A stretch of DNA of 64,000 nucleotides from contig CAWDDG010000008.1 of NCBI GenBank assembly GCA_963801065.1, positions 806,001-870,000 on the forward strand. Reading direction: 5' to 3'. Source of the stretch: CAWDDG01 sp963801065 (GTDB taxonomy: Bacteria > Actinomycetota > Actinomycetes > Jiangellales > Jiangellaceae). This document shows, in pieces, positions 9,112 through 18,000 of the stretch. The position numbers were made by a program, and so were the translations under genes. A model generated the notes under the pieces. The model searched no databases. It was not told the DNA's origin and worked only from the letters and a program-made list of their open reading frames with translations. Position 1 is the stretch's first letter. Each line of letters opens with the position of its first letter.

Positions 9112-9765
9112 ATGGGTCGCAACGATCTAGGTATCAGTGACGCGCTGGCGGCGTACGCAACGGAGCACAGCAAGCCGCCCGACGAGGTGCTGCGAGCGCT
9201 GGCCGAGGAGACGCTGGGGACCGGTCGGGCCGGCATGCAGATCGGCCCAGAACAAGGCGCGCTGCTGACCATGCTGGCGCAGCTTGTGAGGGCGCGGTTT
9301 GCGGTCGAAGTGGGGACGTTCACGGGCTACTCGTCGATCTGTATCGCGCGCGGGCTCGAGCCCGGCGGGCGGCTGCTCTGCTGCGACGTCAGCGAGGAGT
9401 GGACCTCGATCGCGCGTCGGTACTGGGAGCGGGCGGGGGTGTCCGACCGGATCGAGCTGCGGCTCGCGCCGGCGAAGGAGACGCTGGCGGCGCTGCCTGC
9501 GGAGCCGACGGTCGACCTGGCGTTCATCGATGCCGACAAGGGTGGGTACGCGTCCTACTGGGGCGAGCTCGTGCCGCGGGTGCGCACCGGCGGACTTATC
9601 GCGGTCGACAACGTTCTCTGGAGCGGGCGAGTGGTCGACGCCTTCAGTGACGACTCGGACACTGCAGCCATCAGGGCGTTCAACGACCACGTGGCCACCG
9701 ACCCGCGAGTCGACGCGGTCGTCCTCCCCGTCGCCGACGGACTCACCCTGGCGCGCCGGCGCTAA
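9112..9765 (+). CDS. SAM-dependent O-methyltransferase (COMT-like)
   Basis: 217 residues. The SAM-binding motif is AVEVGTFTGYSSICIARGL (about 63-81), the metal-binding LAFIDADKGGYASYW lies near residue 140, and a second metal-ligand region is GGLIAVDNVLWSGRV. These are the hallmarks of the class I, divalent-cation-dependent O-methyltransferase_3 family (caffeoyl-CoA/catechol type). The natural substrate cannot be deduced. It closes the block inserted between ftsQ and ftsZ. Confidence 0.88.
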   Translation: MGRNDLGISDALAAYATEHSKPPDEVLRALAEETLGTGRAGMQIGPEQGALLTMLAQLVRARFAVEVGTFTGYSSICIARGLEPGGRLLCCDVSEEWTSIARRYWERAGVSDRIELRLAPAKETLAALPAEPTVDLAFIDADKGGYASYWGELVPRVRTGGLIAVDNVLWSGRVVDAFSDDSDTAAIRAFNDHVATDPRVDAVVLPVADGLTLARRR

Positions 9766-9799
9766 GTCAGCTGGGAACGGCGGCCCTTGGTCCGACTTC

Positions 9800-9857
9800 G
9801 CTGACGAATTCGGTGATCACGCCGTCGATTCGGCCGGTATTCATCGAATTCGTCAGC
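9800..9857 (+). terminator. Hairpin after the O-methyltransferase
   Basis: GCTGACGAATTCG at 9800-9812 is repeated in perfect inverse at 9845-9857. Allowing one G-U pair the stem grows to 17 bp with a loop of about 24 nt. It lies 35 nt after the methyltransferase stop. There is no T-run, so intrinsic termination is only probable; it may insulate ftsZ from the upstream block. Confidence 0.4.
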
Positions 9858-9938
9858 TGTCGAGATGTCGATCACGCCTGGCCCGGCGTGTCTACGCCGT
9901 CGCGAGCGAGCAGCCGCCTAGCGTTCTCACAGCGCTCA

Positions 9939-9969
9939 GGTTGACATAACTATCAACCTCAACTTGAGG
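9939..9969 (+). promoter_or_regulatory. ftsZ upstream element: TTGACA box with two overlapping inverted repeats
   Basis: TTGACA at 9941-9946 is a good -35-like hexamer. It is embedded in an inverted repeat GGTTGA-N8-TCAACC (9939-9958), which overlaps a second one, CCTCAA-C-TTGAGG (9957-9969). No convincing -10 follows at standard spacing. A separate TAGCGT at 9919-9924 could be another -10. The ftsZ start is 70 nt downstream. The arrangement suggests an operator for ftsZ expression; this is inference. Confidence 0.45.
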
Positions 9970-10040
9970 GTGAGGGTTCGCACAGGCCCGACCTTGGCCC
10001 ACGGGCAGGGGGAACGCACGAGAGCGGGAGGCGACGCGAC

Positions 10041-11270
10041 GTGACTGCTCCGCAGAACTACCTCGCCGTGATCAAGGTCGTGGGCATCGGCGGCGGCGGG
10101 GTCAACGCCGTCAACCGCATGATCGAGGTCGGCCTCAAGGGCGTCGAGTTCATCGCGATCAACACCGACGCCCAGGCCCTGTTGATGAGCGACGCCGACG
10201 TCAAGCTCGACGTTGGGCGCGACCTGACCCGCGGCCTCGGCGCCGGCGCCAACCCCGATGTCGGTCGCAAGGCGTCCGAGGACCACGCCGAGGAGATCGA
10301 GGAGGTCCTCAAGGGGGCCGACATGGTCTTCGTGACCGCCGGCGAGGGCGGCGGCACCGGTACGGGCGGCGCTCCCGTTGTCGCCCGGATCGCCCGGTCG
10401 CTCGGCGCGCTGACGATCGGCGTCGTCACCCGGCCGTTCATGTTCGAGGGCAAGCGGCGCGCCGCGCAGGCCGACGCGGGCATCGAGGGCCTGCGCGAGG
10501 AGGTCGACACGCTGATCGTCATCCCCAACGACCGCCTGCTGTCCATCAGCGACCGGCAGGTCAGCGTGCTCGACGCCTTCAAGAGCGCCGACCAGGTGCT
10601 GCTGTCCGGCGTGCAGGGCATCACCGACCTCATCACGACCCCCGGGCTGATCAACCTCGACTTCGCCGACGTCAAGTCGGTCATGAGCAACGCCGGCTCG
10701 GCGCTCATGGGCATCGGCTCGGCCCGCGGTGAGGACCGCGCGGTCGCCGCCGCCGAGATGGCGATCTCGAGCCCGCTCCTCGAGGCGAGCGTCGACGGCG
10801 CCCACGGCGTGCTGTTGTCGGTGTCCGGCGGCTCGGACCTCGGCCTGTTCGAGATCAACGAGGCCGCCAACCTGGTCGCCCAGGCGGCCCACGACGAGGC
10901 CAACATCATCTTCGGAGCTGTCATCGACGACGCCCTTGGCGACGAGGTTCGCGTCACGGTCATCGCCGCCGGGTTCGACGGCGGCACCCCCAAGCGCCGT
11001 GAGCCCGGCTCGTTGCGGCGCTCGATCACGATCCCCTCGACGGCCGCGTCCGGCGGGGCGGAGGCGCACCCGGGGCAGCCGGAGCCAACGGACGACCAGG
11101 CGGCCAATGCGCGTTCCGGCGAGCCGGCCGCGCCCGTCGGTCCGGTGTCGGCCGACCCGCCACCGGCTGACGGAAACGGCAGCGTGAGCCGACCCGGCGC
11201 GGCGCGCGAGCCTCGGCGGATCGTGCCCGCGGCCGACGACGACCTCGACGTCCCCGACTTCCTCAAGTAG
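10041..11270 (+). CDS. ftsZ: Cell division GTPase FtsZ
   Basis: 409 residues. GIGGGGVNAVNRM near the N-terminus and the tubulin signature GGGTGTGGAPVVA (about 107-119) bind GTP; the T7 loop carries NLDFADVKSVM. A Pro/Ala/Gly-rich linker of about 90 residues ends in DDLDVPDFLK, the conserved tail that contacts SepF and other partners. It forms the cytokinetic ring. The GTG at 10041 follows GGAGG with about 9 nt spacing. ftsA is absent, as usual in actinobacteria, where SepF is the membrane tether (sepF is three genes downstream). Confidence 0.97.
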   Translation: MTAPQNYLAVIKVVGIGGGGVNAVNRMIEVGLKGVEFIAINTDAQALLMSDADVKLDVGRDLTRGLGAGANPDVGRKASEDHAEEIEEVLKGADMVFVTAGEGGGTGTGGAPVVARIARSLGALTIGVVTRPFMFEGKRRAAQADAGIEGLREEVDTLIVIPNDRLLSISDRQVSVLDAFKSADQVLLSGVQGITDLITTPGLINLDFADVKSVMSNAGSALMGIGSARGEDRAVAAAEMAISSPLLEASVDGAHGVLLSVSGGSDLGLFEINEAANLVAQAAHDEANIIFGAVIDDALGDEVRVTVIAAGFDGGTPKRREPGSLRRSITIPSTAASGGAEAHPGQPEPTDDQAANARSGEPAAPVGPVSADPPPADGNGSVSRPGAAREPRRIVPAADDDLDVPDFLK

Positions 11271-11998
11271 TGCTGAGGCACGACGAGGATGCAGGCGGCA
11301 CCAGGTTTGCATTCACGGACCGCTTCGGCGGCATCAGCGCGGGACCGTACGCCGAGCTCAACCTCGGCGGCCATGTCGGCGACGATGCCGGCGCCGTGGC
11401 CGAGAACCGAGGGCTCGTGGCCGAGCGGACCGGACTTCCTGCCGATCACGTCCTCTACCTGAACCAGGTCCACAGTGCCGCAGTCGCGGTCGTCGACGGT
11501 CCGTGGCGAGGCCGTGTCCCCGATGCCGACGCCATGGTCACCAGCCGGCCCGGCCTCGCGCTCGCCGTCCTTGTTGCCGACTGCGTTCCAGTGCTCCTCG
11601 CAGACCTACGTGCTCGCGTGGTCGCGGTCGCCCACGCCGGACGGCGGGGGTTGGCTGATGGAGTGGTTCCGGCGATCCTGGCTTCCATGCGCGACCTGGG
11701 GGCCGACCAGATCACGGCCCGGGTCGGCCCTTCGGTATGCGGCAGGTGCTACGAGGTGCCCGCGCAGATGCGCGCCGACGTCGCCGAGCGGGTTCCCGAG
11801 TCGTGGGCCACCAGCAGGACCGGCACGCCGGCGCTCGATGTCGCTGCTGGGGTCGAGGCTCAGCTTCGCCGCGGCGGGACGGAGGTGATCCGGGTCGAAG
11901 GGTGCACGGTCGAGGATCCCTCGCTCTACTCCTACCGGCGCGACCGGACGTCGGGGCGCTTCGCCGGCCTGGTGTGGCTGCCCGGACCGGCGCGGTGA
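11270..11998 (+). CDS. pgeF: Polyphenol oxidase / purine nucleoside phosphorylase family, peptidoglycan editing factor PgeF (YfiH)
   Basis: 242 residues. Family landmarks are VHSAAVAVVDG, DADAMVTSRPGLALAVLVAD, DCVPVLLAD and VAVAHAGRRGLADGV (the usual HAGWRG has Arg for Trp), then the metal-site CGRCYEVP. In E. coli YfiH corrects misincorporated serine in muropeptides; other members act as adenosine deaminase/phosphorylase. The GTG overlaps the ftsZ stop (TAGTG) and the end overlaps yggS (GTGA), the standard actinobacterial arrangement. Confidence 0.88.
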   Translation: MLRHDEDAGGTRFAFTDRFGGISAGPYAELNLGGHVGDDAGAVAENRGLVAERTGLPADHVLYLNQVHSAAVAVVDGPWRGRVPDADAMVTSRPGLALAVLVADCVPVLLADLRARVVAVAHAGRRGLADGVVPAILASMRDLGADQITARVGPSVCGRCYEVPAQMRADVAERVPESWATSRTGTPALDVAAGVEAQLRRGGTEVIRVEGCTVEDPSLYSYRRDRTSGRFAGLVWLPGPAR

Positions 11999-12711
11999 GC
12001 CGGCGCGACGAGCTCGCGGCCCGGTTGGCCGCACTCCGCGACCGGGTGGATCGCGCCTGCCGCTCGGCGGAGCGTGACCCGGCCGAGGTCGCGGTCGTCG
12101 TCGTGACGAAGACGTTCCCTGCATCCGACATCCGGCTGCTTGCGGCGATGGGTGTCCACGACATCGGCGAGAACCGCGACCAGGAGGCTGCGCCCAAGGC
12201 CGCGGAATGCGCGGATCTCGAGCTCACCTGGCACTTCGTCGGTCAACTCCAGCGCAACAAGGCGGCGTCCGTAGCCCGATATGCCTCGGTGGTCCACTCG
12301 GTGGACCGCTCCCGGTTGGTCGGCGCCCTCGACCGCGCCGCGGCGTCGGCCGGCCGCGTGCTGCGCTGCCTTGTCCAGGTGTCGCTCGCCGACGACGAGC
12401 CGGGTCGTCCGGTCGGCGGCGCAGCGCGTGCTGGAGCCGACGCCGACCAGGTCACCGCCATCGCGGACCAGATCGCCGAGGCGCAGTCGCTGCAGCTCGG
12501 GGGTGTCATGGCCGTCGCTCCACTGGTGGCAGACCCGGACGCGGCGTTCGCCCGGCTGGCCGACGTCGCTGCCACCGTGCGGAACCGACATTCCACCGCG
12601 AACTGGATCTCTGCCGGGATGAGCGCCGACCTCGAGGCCGCGATCCACCACGGCGCGACACACCTGCGTGTCGGCAGCGCAATCCTCGGAACCCGCCCGC
12701 CCGGGGGCTAG
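11995..12711 (+). CDS. YggS-family pyridoxal-phosphate homeostasis protein
   Basis: 238 residues from the GTG overlapping the pgeF stop. The PLP-binding lysine is in VVVVTKTFPASDIRLLAAMG (near residue 41), followed by IGENRDQEA, WHFVGQLQRNKA and, at the C-terminus, ISAGMSADLEAAIHHGATHLRVGSAI in part. YggS/PROSC proteins bind PLP without known catalysis and buffer B6 vitamers. The frame is open upstream, but the GTGA overlap and family length fix the start. Confidence 0.92.
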   Translation: MSRRDELAARLAALRDRVDRACRSAERDPAEVAVVVVTKTFPASDIRLLAAMGVHDIGENRDQEAAPKAAECADLELTWHFVGQLQRNKAASVARYASVVHSVDRSRLVGALDRAAASAGRVLRCLVQVSLADDEPGRPVGGAARAGADADQVTAIADQIAEAQSLQLGGVMAVAPLVADPDAAFARLADVAATVRNRHSTANWISAGMSADLEAAIHHGATHLRVGSAILGTRPPGG

Positions 12712-12782
12712 TGTCGATCACGCGGGGATCCCCATGGTCCCGGCGAGAGGATCTGTCCACCACCAGCGGAGGACGTGGGAGC

Positions 12783-13286
12783 ATGGCCGGCGCGATGCGC
12801 AAGGTTGCGGTCTACCTCGGCCTCGTGGAGGACCAGGATCGCTACGAGGACGAGTTCGTCGACGACGTGTACGACGACTACGGCGGCGACGATGACGGCC
12901 GTGAGGCCGGGCCCGAGACCGACGGCCGCGGGCGCGAGCGCTCCGCTACCGTCGCGACGCTCGCCGACCGGCGGCCCGTCGCGGTGACCACGGCCAGCCG
13001 AATGGATTCCGCGCGGATCGTCACACTGCACCCACGGACCTACAACGAGGCGCGCACGCTCGGTGAGCACTTCCGCGACGGCACGCCGGTGATCATGAAC
13101 CTGTCCGAGATGGACGACGTCGACGCGAAGCGGCTGGTCGACTTCGCGGCCGGCCTCATCTTCGGCCTACGCGGGGACATCGAGCGCGTGACGGCCAAGG
13201 TGTTCCTGCTGTCGCCTGCCGACGTGACCGTCACCGCGGAGGACAAGGCGCGGATCGCCAGCGGCGGCTTCTTCAACCAGAGCTGA
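12783..13286 (+). CDS. sepF: Cell division protein SepF
   Basis: 167 residues. MAGAMRKVAVYLGLVED is the N-terminal membrane-binding amphipathic segment, then an acidic linker (DEFVDDVYDDYGGDDD), then the SepF core with VTLHPRTYNEARTLGEHFRD, IMNLSEMDDVDAKRLVDFAAG and FLLSPADVTVTAEDK. SepF anchors FtsZ to the membrane in actinobacteria. The ATG follows GGGAG at correct spacing. Its 3' end overlaps the opposing zur-like gene by 14 bp. Confidence 0.95.
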   Translation: MAGAMRKVAVYLGLVEDQDRYEDEFVDDVYDDYGGDDDGREAGPETDGRGRERSATVATLADRRPVAVTTASRMDSARIVTLHPRTYNEARTLGEHFRDGTPVIMNLSEMDDVDAKRLVDFAAGLIFGLRGDIERVTAKVFLLSPADVTVTAEDKARIASGGFFNQS

Positions 13287-13689
13287 GTGCGGCGCAGCGC
13301 GGACAGAGCCCGAAGATCTCCACCGTATGCGTGACGTCGACGTACCCGTGCGCACGGGCGACGTCTTCGGCCCACGCCTCGACCGCGGGACGCGAGATCT
13401 CCACCGCAGCGCCGCACGAGCGGCAGACCAGGTGGTGGTGATGGTCCTCCTGCTCGCACCGCCGGTAGACCGCCTCGCCCGCATCGGACCGCAGCACGTC
13501 GACCCGGCCGTCGTCCGCCATGGACTGCAGCGCGCGGTAGACCGTCGCGAGCCCCACCTGCGAGCCGCGCTCGCGCAGCATCTGGTAGAGCTCCTGGGCG
13601 CTGACGAAGTCGTCGACCTGGTCGAGCACCTCGTCGACGGCGGCGCGCTGTCGCGTCCTACGCTGCTCGCGGACCTGCTGCTGACTCAT
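13273..13689 (-). CDS. zur: Fur-family regulator, probably zinc-responsive Zur (FurB)
   Basis: 138 residues. The winged-helix part has TRQRAAVDEVLDQVDDFVSAQELY and GLATVYRALQSMADDGRVDVL; the metal domain has DHHHHLVCRSCGAAVEI and HTVEIFGLCPRCA, giving two CxxC zinc pairs. The HGYVDVTHTVEIFG block resembles actinobacterial Zur more than Fur. It represses zinc-uptake genes when zinc is bound. GAGAGGG precedes the ATG, and TAGACT on the minus strand at 13727-13732 is a likely -10. It lies on the opposite strand within the division cluster, between sepF and yggT. The Fur family is certain; the Zur subtype is likely. Confidence 0.85.
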   Translation of the reverse strand: MSQQQVREQRRTRQRAAVDEVLDQVDDFVSAQELYQMLRERGSQVGLATVYRALQSMADDGRVDVLRSDAGEAVYRRCEQEDHHHHLVCRSCGAAVEISRPAVEAWAEDVARAHGYVDVTHTVEIFGLCPRCAALSSG

Positions 13690-13792
13690 CTACCCTCTCG
13701 CGGGACGGACCTGGGCTGGACCGCCCAGTCTAGTGTCGCCGCCACCGGGGCCTGCGACGCTGCCCCGCACCCGTCGGGTAGGTTCGTCTGCC

Positions 13793-14083
13793 GTGGTGTC
13801 GGTCGTGAGCCAGATCCTCTACGTGGCGTTGTGGTTGTTCTTCATCGCCATGTTGGCTCGGCTCGTGGCCGACTGGATCCAGGTGTTCGCCCGGGAATGG
13901 CAGCCGCGAGGTGCAGTCCTGGTCGGCCTGGAGGCCGTGTACACGGTGACCGATCCGCCGCTCAGGTTCATCCGGCGGTTCGTCCCGCCCCTTCGACTGG
14001 GGTCGATCGCGCTCGACCTCGCCTTCATCATCCTCATCATCGCGGTTCAGATTGCCCTGAGTTTTGTGGGCAGGTTGCGATGA
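13793..14083 (+). CDS. YggT-family membrane protein
   Basis: 96 residues from the GTG at 13793 (another GTG follows directly). Two membrane segments flank DWIQVFAREWQPRG and the family hallmark YTVTDPPLRFIRRFVPP. The function is unknown; cluster position next to sepF and divIVA is conserved and suggests an envelope or septum role. TAGGTT at 13779-13784 places transcription at or just before the start, so the mRNA is probably leaderless. A longer reading from 13733 would include the promoter. Confidence 0.88.
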   Translation: MVSVVSQILYVALWLFFIAMLARLVADWIQVFAREWQPRGAVLVGLEAVYTVTDPPLRFIRRFVPPLRLGSIALDLAFIILIIAVQIALSFVGRLR

Positions 14084-14129
14084 CGGGGTACGGTGACGTC
14101 TTGTCCGCGCTCAACCCCGAGGTGACGCT

Positions 14130-14888
14130 ATGCCGCTGACGCCCGAGGACGTCCAGAACAAAGAGTTCACGACGGTCCGCCTCCGCGAGGGCTACGACAT
14201 GCAAGAGGTCGACGAGTTCCTCGACGAGGTCGAGGCCGAGCTCTCGCGGATGCACCGCGAGAACGACGAGCTCCGCGACAAGCTGGCCGCCGTGACCCGC
14301 GGCGGCGGGCTCGTGTCCGCCGCCGAGACGCTCGGCGGCCCACAACGCCAGGCCGAGGGTCCCAAGCCCCCGCCGTCGGCCGCCGCGGCTCCCGCACCGG
14401 CCGTGGCCGGTCAGCCGGCCGAGGCCGCCGCCAAGGTGCTCGCACTGGCTCAGAAGACCGCCGATGAGCTCGTCGCCGACTCCAAGCTCGAGGCAGACCG
14501 CCTGCTCGCCGAGGCGAAGCAGCGCGCCGACAAGATCGACTCCGAGAGCTCGACGAAGGTGTCGAAGATCGAGCAGGATGCCCGAGCCCGAGCCGACTCG
14601 CTGGAGCGCGAGGCCCAGCAGCGGCACGAGCAGGTGGTGGGCAAGCTCGAATCCGAGCGCGAGCACCTCGACAACCAGGTCGAGAACCTCAAGGCCTTCG
14701 AGCGTGAGTACCGCAGCCGGCTCAAGGCCTACCTTGAGACCGAGCTGCGCAAGCTCGAGACCTCCGGCGTGTCCGACGGCGCACCGGTCGTCGAGACCTC
14801 ACCTGGTGTGCCGGCCGCGAGCAACGCTGCGACGACGGGCGGTTCGCTCCGCTCCGTCGCCAGCCTGCTCGAGGACGACCAGCGCTGA
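14130..14888 (+). CDS. divIVA: DivIVA/Wag31 polar growth protein
   Basis: 252 residues. MPLTPEDVQNKEFTTVRLRE GYDMQEVDEFLD (split here) is the conserved N-terminal lipid-binding and coiled-coil entry. A Pro/Ala-rich linker (about 75-105) separates it from a long coiled coil (105-215, e.g. ADRLLAEAKQRADKID). It marks negatively curved membrane at poles and septa and organises tip growth. GAGGTGA precedes the ATG. It is the last gene of the division cluster on this strand. Confidence 0.95.
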   Translation: MPLTPEDVQNKEFTTVRLREGYDMQEVDEFLDEVEAELSRMHRENDELRDKLAAVTRGGGLVSAAETLGGPQRQAEGPKPPPSAAAAPAPAVAGQPAEAAAKVLALAQKTADELVADSKLEADRLLAEAKQRADKIDSESSTKVSKIEQDARARADSLEREAQQRHEQVVGKLESEREHLDNQVENLKAFEREYRSRLKAYLETELRKLETSGVSDGAPVVETSPGVPAASNAATTGGSLRSVASLLEDDQR

Positions 14889-14996
14889 TTCCTGCCGGCG
14901 ACCTGCTCCGACCGCGGGTCGCTGAGTGCTGAGCGCACACAGCCGGCTGCGATCATCCTTGGTCCCGGCCGCGTGCCGCAACACGCCCACGGCGCA

Positions 14997-15092
14997 CTGC
15001 CTTTGCTCTGCGCACCTATAACGCGACCGCCGCGATCGGGTTGGACGAGTGCCGGATGCAGTGGCGCGTATAGGTGCGCAGAGCAAAGGCAG
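14997..15092. repeat. Perfect 24-bp inverted repeat with 48-bp spacer between convergent divIVA and ileS
   Basis: The arm at 14997-15020 (begins CTGCCTTTGCTC, ends CACCTATA) is the exact reverse complement of 15069-15092, which ends 3 nt before the ileS stop. The spacer also has partial pairing (ACGCG/CGCG). No T-run flanks it. It could be a bidirectional terminator or a palindromic mobile repeat. The remaining bases from 14889 to 14996 show no other feature. Confidence 0.7.
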
Positions 15093-15095
15093 GAA

Positions 15096-18000
15096 TCAGG
15101 CCCGGCGGAGGCGGAAGACGAGGCCGAGATCGGCATCCCCGTGGTCGGGTTCTCCGGCGAGCGCATCGAGGTCGTCGTGCACGGCGGTCGCCAGGACCTC
15201 GTCGGCCACGGAGTCACGGTGCTCGCGGAGCGCGGTCGCCAGCTCGCCGTCGGCGTGCCAGGCAAGCTGGATGCGGTCGGCCACGTCATAGCCGCTGGTC
15301 TTGCGTGCCTCCTGGATCAGGCGGACCACCTCGCGGGCGAGCCCGGCGCGGAGCAGCTCGTCGGTGAGGGTGAGGTCCAGGGCGACGGTCTCTCCCTCGC
15401 GGGCGACAGCCCAGCCCTCGCGCGGAGTCTCGGTCACGACCACGTCGTCCGGGCCCAGGGTCACCTCGCCCAGGCCGTCGACCGCCAGGAGTGCCGTGCT
15501 GTCGGCCTTGAGTGCTGCGGCCAGTGCCTCGGCGTCGGCGGCCCCGACGGCTGCGGCCACCCGTGGGGTGTCCTTCCCGAACCGTCTGCCCAGTGACCGA
15601 AAGTTCGCCTTGACCGTCACGTCGACCAGGTCGCCCGCGGCATCGCCGAGAGAGGCGACCTCCGCGACGTTGAGCTCCTCCGCGACCTCCGCGCGCAGCT
15701 CCGGGAGGAGCATCTCCCAGCCCCGGGCACCGACGAGCGCGCGGGGGAGCGGCTGGCGGATCCGAACCCTCGACTCCGCTCGGGCGGCACGCCCGAGCTC
15801 GACCAGCCGGCGGGTCAGGGCCACCTGCGCGGCGAGGTCGTCGTCGACAACGGCCTCATCGCACGCGGGCCACGACGCGAGGTGGACCGACTCGGGGGCG
15901 TCCGACGTGACCGGACGCACGACGTCCTGCCAGACCCGCTCGGTGACGAACGGCACCAGCGGCGCGAGCAGGCGGGTCAAGACCTCGACGCACTCGTGCA
16001 GCGTCGCCAGTGCGGCGGGGTCGCCGTCCCAGAACCGGCGCCGCGACCGCCGCACGTACCAGTTGGAAAGGTCGTCGACGAACGACGCCAGCCGGGCACC
16101 CGACCGCTGAGTGTCGTACCCGTCCAGCGCCGCGTCGACGTCGCGCACCAGCCGGTTGAGCTCCGAGAGCACCCACCGGTCGAGCACCGGACGCTCCGCG
16201 AGCGGCGGCGCACCGTCCCGAGGAGACCACGTGTTCGCACGGCCGTACAGCGAGAGGAACGAGGCTGTGTTCCAGTACGTCAGCAGGACCTTCCGCACGC
16301 CCTCCTGGATGGTCGCGTGCCCCACTCGCCGTGGCAGCCAGGGCGAGCCGCTGGCCAGCATGAACCACCGCACCGCGTCCGCCCCGTGCCTGTCCATCAG
16401 CGGCATCGGCTCCAGGATGTTGCCCAGGTGCTTGCTCATGCGCCGGCCGTCGTCGGCGAGGATCAACCCGAGGCAGAGCACGTTCTCATACGACGACCGG
16501 TCGAACACCAGCGTCCCGACGGCCATCAGCGTGTAGAACCAGCCACGGGTCTGGTCGAGCGCCTCACAGATGAACTGCGCCGGGTAGGCGGCCTGGAAGG
16601 CATCGGCGCTGCCGGGCGCGTACGGGTAGCCCCACTGCGCGAACGGCATCGAGCCGGAGTCGTACCAGGCGTCGATGACGTGCGGCTCGCGGCGCATCGT
16701 GCCGTCGCCGTGCGGGCAGGCGAACGTGACCTCGTCGACGTACGGGCGATGCGGGTCGAGCTCGGAGAGATCCGTACCGGCGTACCGGGAGAGCTCGGCG
16801 AGCGAACCCACGCAGACCAGATGTGAGGCCTCGGTCTCACATCGCCAGAGCGGCAGTGGGGTGCCCCAGTAGCGGCTGCGGGACAGCGCCCAGTCGACGT
16901 TGTTGCGCAGCCACTCGCCATAGCGACCCCACTTGATCGTCTCGGGGTACCAGGTGGTGCGCTCGTTCTCACGGAGCAACGCATCCTTGATGGCTGTCGT
17001 ACGGATGTACCAGGACGGCTGTGCGTAGTAGAGGAGCGGCGTGTGGCAGCGCCAACAGTGCGGGTACGCGTGTTCGTACCCGGTGTGGCGGAACAGGACG
17101 CCGCGCGCGTCGAGGTCCTTGACCAGCGCGGCGTCGGCGTGCTTGAAGAACTGTCCGCCGACCATGGGGACGTCCTCGTCGAACCGGCCATCGGGCCGGA
17201 TCGGGTTCACGACGGGCAACCCGTACCGCTTGCAGATACGCAGGTCGTCGGCCCCGAAGGCGGGCGCCTCATGGACCAGGCCGGTCCCGTCCTCGGTGGT
17301 GACGTAGTCGTCGACCACGACGTAGTGGGCGTCGGGGATGTCGACCAGGTCGAACGGCCGCTGGTACTCCCAGCGCTCCATCTCGGTGCCGGCGAAGCGC
17401 TCCACCACCGTCCAGCCCTCGCCCAGCGCGGAGGCCAGCAGCGGCTCGGCCACGACCAGCGTCTCGGTGCCGTCCGTCGCGGCGACGTATGTGACCTCCG
17501 GATGCGCCGCCACGGCCGTGTTGGAGACGAGCGTCCACGGGGTCGTCGTCCACACCAGGAGAGCGGCCCGGCCTGCCAGCGGCCCGGACGTCAACGGCAG
17601 GCGGACGAAGACCGACGGGTCGACGACCGTCTCGTACCCCTGGGCCAACTCGTGGTCGGACAGGCTGGTGCCGCATCGCGGGCAGTACGGCGCGACCCGG
17701 TGGTCTTCCACGAGCAGGCCCTTGTCGAAGACCTGCCGGAGCGACCACCAGACACTCTGGACGTACGCAGGGTCCATCGTCCAGTACGCCTCGGCGGTGT
17801 CGACCCAGTACCCCATCCGCTCGGTCATCGCCTCGAACGCATCGACGTGTCTCTCTACGGACTCGCGGCACCTGGCGTTGAACTCGGCGACGCCGTACGC
17901 CTCGATGTCACCCTTGCCGGAGAAGCCGAGCTCCCTCTCGACGGCGATCTCGACCGGCAGGCCGTGACAGTCCCAGCCGGCCTTTCGTGGGACGTCGTAG

